Assembly: GCA_029864785.1 (NCBI GenBank) | Contig: JAOTST010000035.1 | Span: 1-9,774, forward strand | Length of the DNA stretch: 9,774 bases | DNA from: Chromatiales bacterium | Lineage (GTDB): Bacteria > Pseudomonadota > Gammaproteobacteria > Thiohalomonadales > Thiohalomonadaceae | Direction of reading: 5' to 3' | Shown: positions 8,431 through 9,774 of the stretch, in pieces | How positions within the stretch are numbered: position 1 is the first letter of the stretch | How the letters are laid out: each line of letters begins with the position of its first letter | Position numbers and translations under genes: made by a program | The notes under the pieces: generated by a model | Database searches by the model: none | What the model saw: the letters and a program-made list of their open reading frames with translations, nothing else | What the model was told of the DNA's origin: nothing

Positions 8431-9774
8431 GTTATTGCACCCCCAATCACAGTGACTCCGAATGCCAATGAGTAGGCAACAGCCAGTGACAATACAACTG
8501 AAAAGAGTGTCCAACCGACCGAACGACTCTCTTTATAGAACATCGCCAGCGTTGCAAAACAGGGCATGTAGAAGAGGACAAAGACCATAAAGGCCAGAGC
8601 TGAAACTGGTGTCATACTACTGCGTAACGACTCTAACAGGCTGATGTCTCCTTCGGTTGCCTCATCACCTCGCGCATAAAGTACACCAAAGGTGGCCACC
8701 ACCACCTCCTTGGCGACAAATCCTGTCAAGATCGCAATCGAACTCTCTAGATTAAATCCCAGTGGTGCAAATACCGGCTCAACAAACTCGCCAAGTTGTC
8801 CCAGATAGCGCTGTCTCTGAGTCTCTGATCTGAGCTGACGATTCAACTCAACAAGCTGTTTTTGCTGTGCAGCTGATTCAGACTGTGCCTCAACAATTTC
8901 TATCTTCGCCGCATAGTCCTGACTCAGTTCAACCTCCTGCGGGAAGGTCTCTAAAAACCAGATCACCATCGAGCCAATAAGAATAATCCCACCCACCTTC
9001 TTCAGAAACTCGATGGCATTATTGCCCATGTGATGCATGATCGAATTCCACGTCGGCATCCGGTAGGGCGGCAGTTCCATCAGCAGTGGCGAGGTGTTGG
9101 CTCCCTTGACGATAAACTTGCTCAGCACCACGGCGGTGACGAAGGCGGTCGAGATGCTGATCATATACATCGCAAAGAGTACCTTACCTGACGACTCGGC
9201 AAAGAAGGCACCGGTAAAGAGGATAAAGACCGGCAGTCTCGCTGAACAACTCATAAATGGGATCACCAGCATCGCCACCAGTCGGTCGCGTTCATTCTCG
9301 ATGGTTCGTGTCGCCATAATCGCAGGTACATTACAGCCGAAGCCAGTAATCATCGGAATAAAGGCCTTACCGTGCAGACCGAAGTTGTGCATGATGCGAT
9401 CGATGAGAAAGGCCGAGCGAGTGAGATAACCACTCTCACTCATAAAGGCGATAAAGAAAAAGAGGATCACCACGTTGGGGAGGAAGATAATGGTGCCCCC
9501 AACCCCAGCGAGAATGCCATCAATCAGCAGCTGCTTAAACATGCTATCGGGTAGTAATCCACCCAGCACGCCAGAGAGATAGCCAACCCCTGCATTGATC
9601 CAATCCATCGGGTATTGACCAATGGTGAAGGTACTCTCAAACATTAGCCACATAAAGAAGAGAAACAGCGGTAGACCCACAACCCGGTGCAACAAAATAT
9701 TATCAAGCAGACGGGTGGTATCAATGCGATCCAGTCCAAGGCCCAGCTCTACCGTCTCGCGTACCAGGCCCTTT
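8427..9774 (-). CDS. feoB: Ferrous iron transport protein B, membrane domain (partial, N-terminal GTPase outside window)
   Basis: The frame is open from the right edge to a TGA at 8429-8427, giving 448 residues of the inner-membrane Fe(II) permease. About 300 or more N-terminal residues, including the G domain, lie outside the window, since FeoB proteins are usually 650-800 residues. The visible part begins just before the first membrane helix (LLHRVVGLPLFLFFMWLMF). Both gate-type motifs are present: GFGCNVPA (in-window residues 144-151) and SCSARLP (175-181), containing conserved cysteines implicated in iron passage. The conserved GFVAKEVVVATFGVLY (351-366) follows. A roughly 50-residue polar, Gln/Glu-rich stretch (about 278-328), likely coiled-coil, lies between helices; similar loops occur in other proteobacterial FeoBs. 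A TTG at 9695 is not the start, because homology continues upstream of it. The stop overlaps the next gene's ATG. Any Fur site for the operon would be outside the window. Confidence 0.95.
   Translation of the reverse strand, partial: KGLVRETVELGLGLDRIDTTRLLDNILLHRVVGLPLFLFFMWLMFESTFTIGQYPMDWINAGVGYLSGVLGGLLPDSMFKQLLIDGILAGVGGTIIFLPNVVILFFFIAFMSESGYLTRSAFLIDRIMHNFGLHGKAFIPMITGFGCNVPAIMATRTIENERDRLVAMLVIPFMSCSARLPVFILFTGAFFAESSGKVLFAMYMISISTAFVTAVVLSKFIVKGANTSPLLMELPPYRMPTWNSIMHHMGNNAIEFLKKVGGIILIGSMVIWFLETFPQEVELSQDYAAKIEIVEAQSESAAQQKQLVELNRQLRSETQRQRYLGQLGEFVEPVFAPLGFNLESSIAILTGFVAKEVVVATFGVLYARGDEATEGDISLLESLRSSMTPVSALAFMVFVLFYMPCFATLAMFYKESRSVGWTLFSVVLSLAVAYSLAFGVTVIGGAIT

Noticed and set aside
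8431..8514. N-terminal extension of the Cys-rich protein to an in-frame start at 8514
   Set aside because: The extension lies entirely within feoB coding sequence, and the ATGA-coupled start at 8430 gives the expected one-helix architecture.
8427..9695. A separate short FeoB-like gene starting at TTG 9695
   Set aside because: The frame stays open to the window edge, and the upstream residues continue the linker and first helix of FeoB, so this is the cut end of a full-length gene.

Overview
The window looks like chromosomal DNA of a gammaproteobacterium. The 356-residue aldolase reads almost segment by segment like Escherichia coli FbaB, and the FeoA/FeoB proteins and the BarA-style hybrid kinase are of proteobacterial type. 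The genus cannot be fixed from the sequence. Base composition is uneven: the left-most gene is clearly AT-rich, while fbaB and feoB are richer in GC.

Layout from left to right. (1) Positions 1-2072, minus strand: the first 690 residues of a membrane-anchored protein that joins a TRAP-type DctP solute-binding domain to a branched-chain-amino-acid-type (Peripla_BP_6) binding domain; its C-terminus lies beyond the left edge. (2) Positions 2073-2403: a 331-base divergent intergenic region with candidate promoters both ways and a cluster of short repeats around the fbaB promoter. (3) Positions 2404-3474, plus strand: fbaB, followed by a hairpin terminator. (4) Positions 3637-4077, minus: a small two-CBS-domain protein that converges on fbaB. 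(5) Positions 4186-7752, minus: a 1188-residue hybrid sensor kinase with signal peptide, periplasmic ABC_sub_bind-like sensor, TM helix, PAS, HisKA, HATPase, two receivers and an Hpt domain, starting at TTG. (6) Positions 7904-9774, minus: a ferrous iron uptake cluster in the order feoB (5' part missing), a small Cys-rich membrane protein coupled by an ATGA overlap, then feoA.

How the parts may work together. FeoB, the Cys-rich protein and FeoA form one Fe(II) import unit. The kinase gene follows feoA, and its candidate promoter overlaps a weak Fur-box-like sequence, so a link to iron supply is possible but unproven. No DNA-binding output regulator for the kinase is in the window. The DctP/Peripla_BP_6 fusion is the most unusual item: no transporter membrane subunit is visible beside it, and the two solute-binding folds behind one N-terminal membrane anchor suggest a receptor as readily as a transport component.

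No tRNA, rRNA, CRISPR array, insertion sequence or attachment site was recognised.
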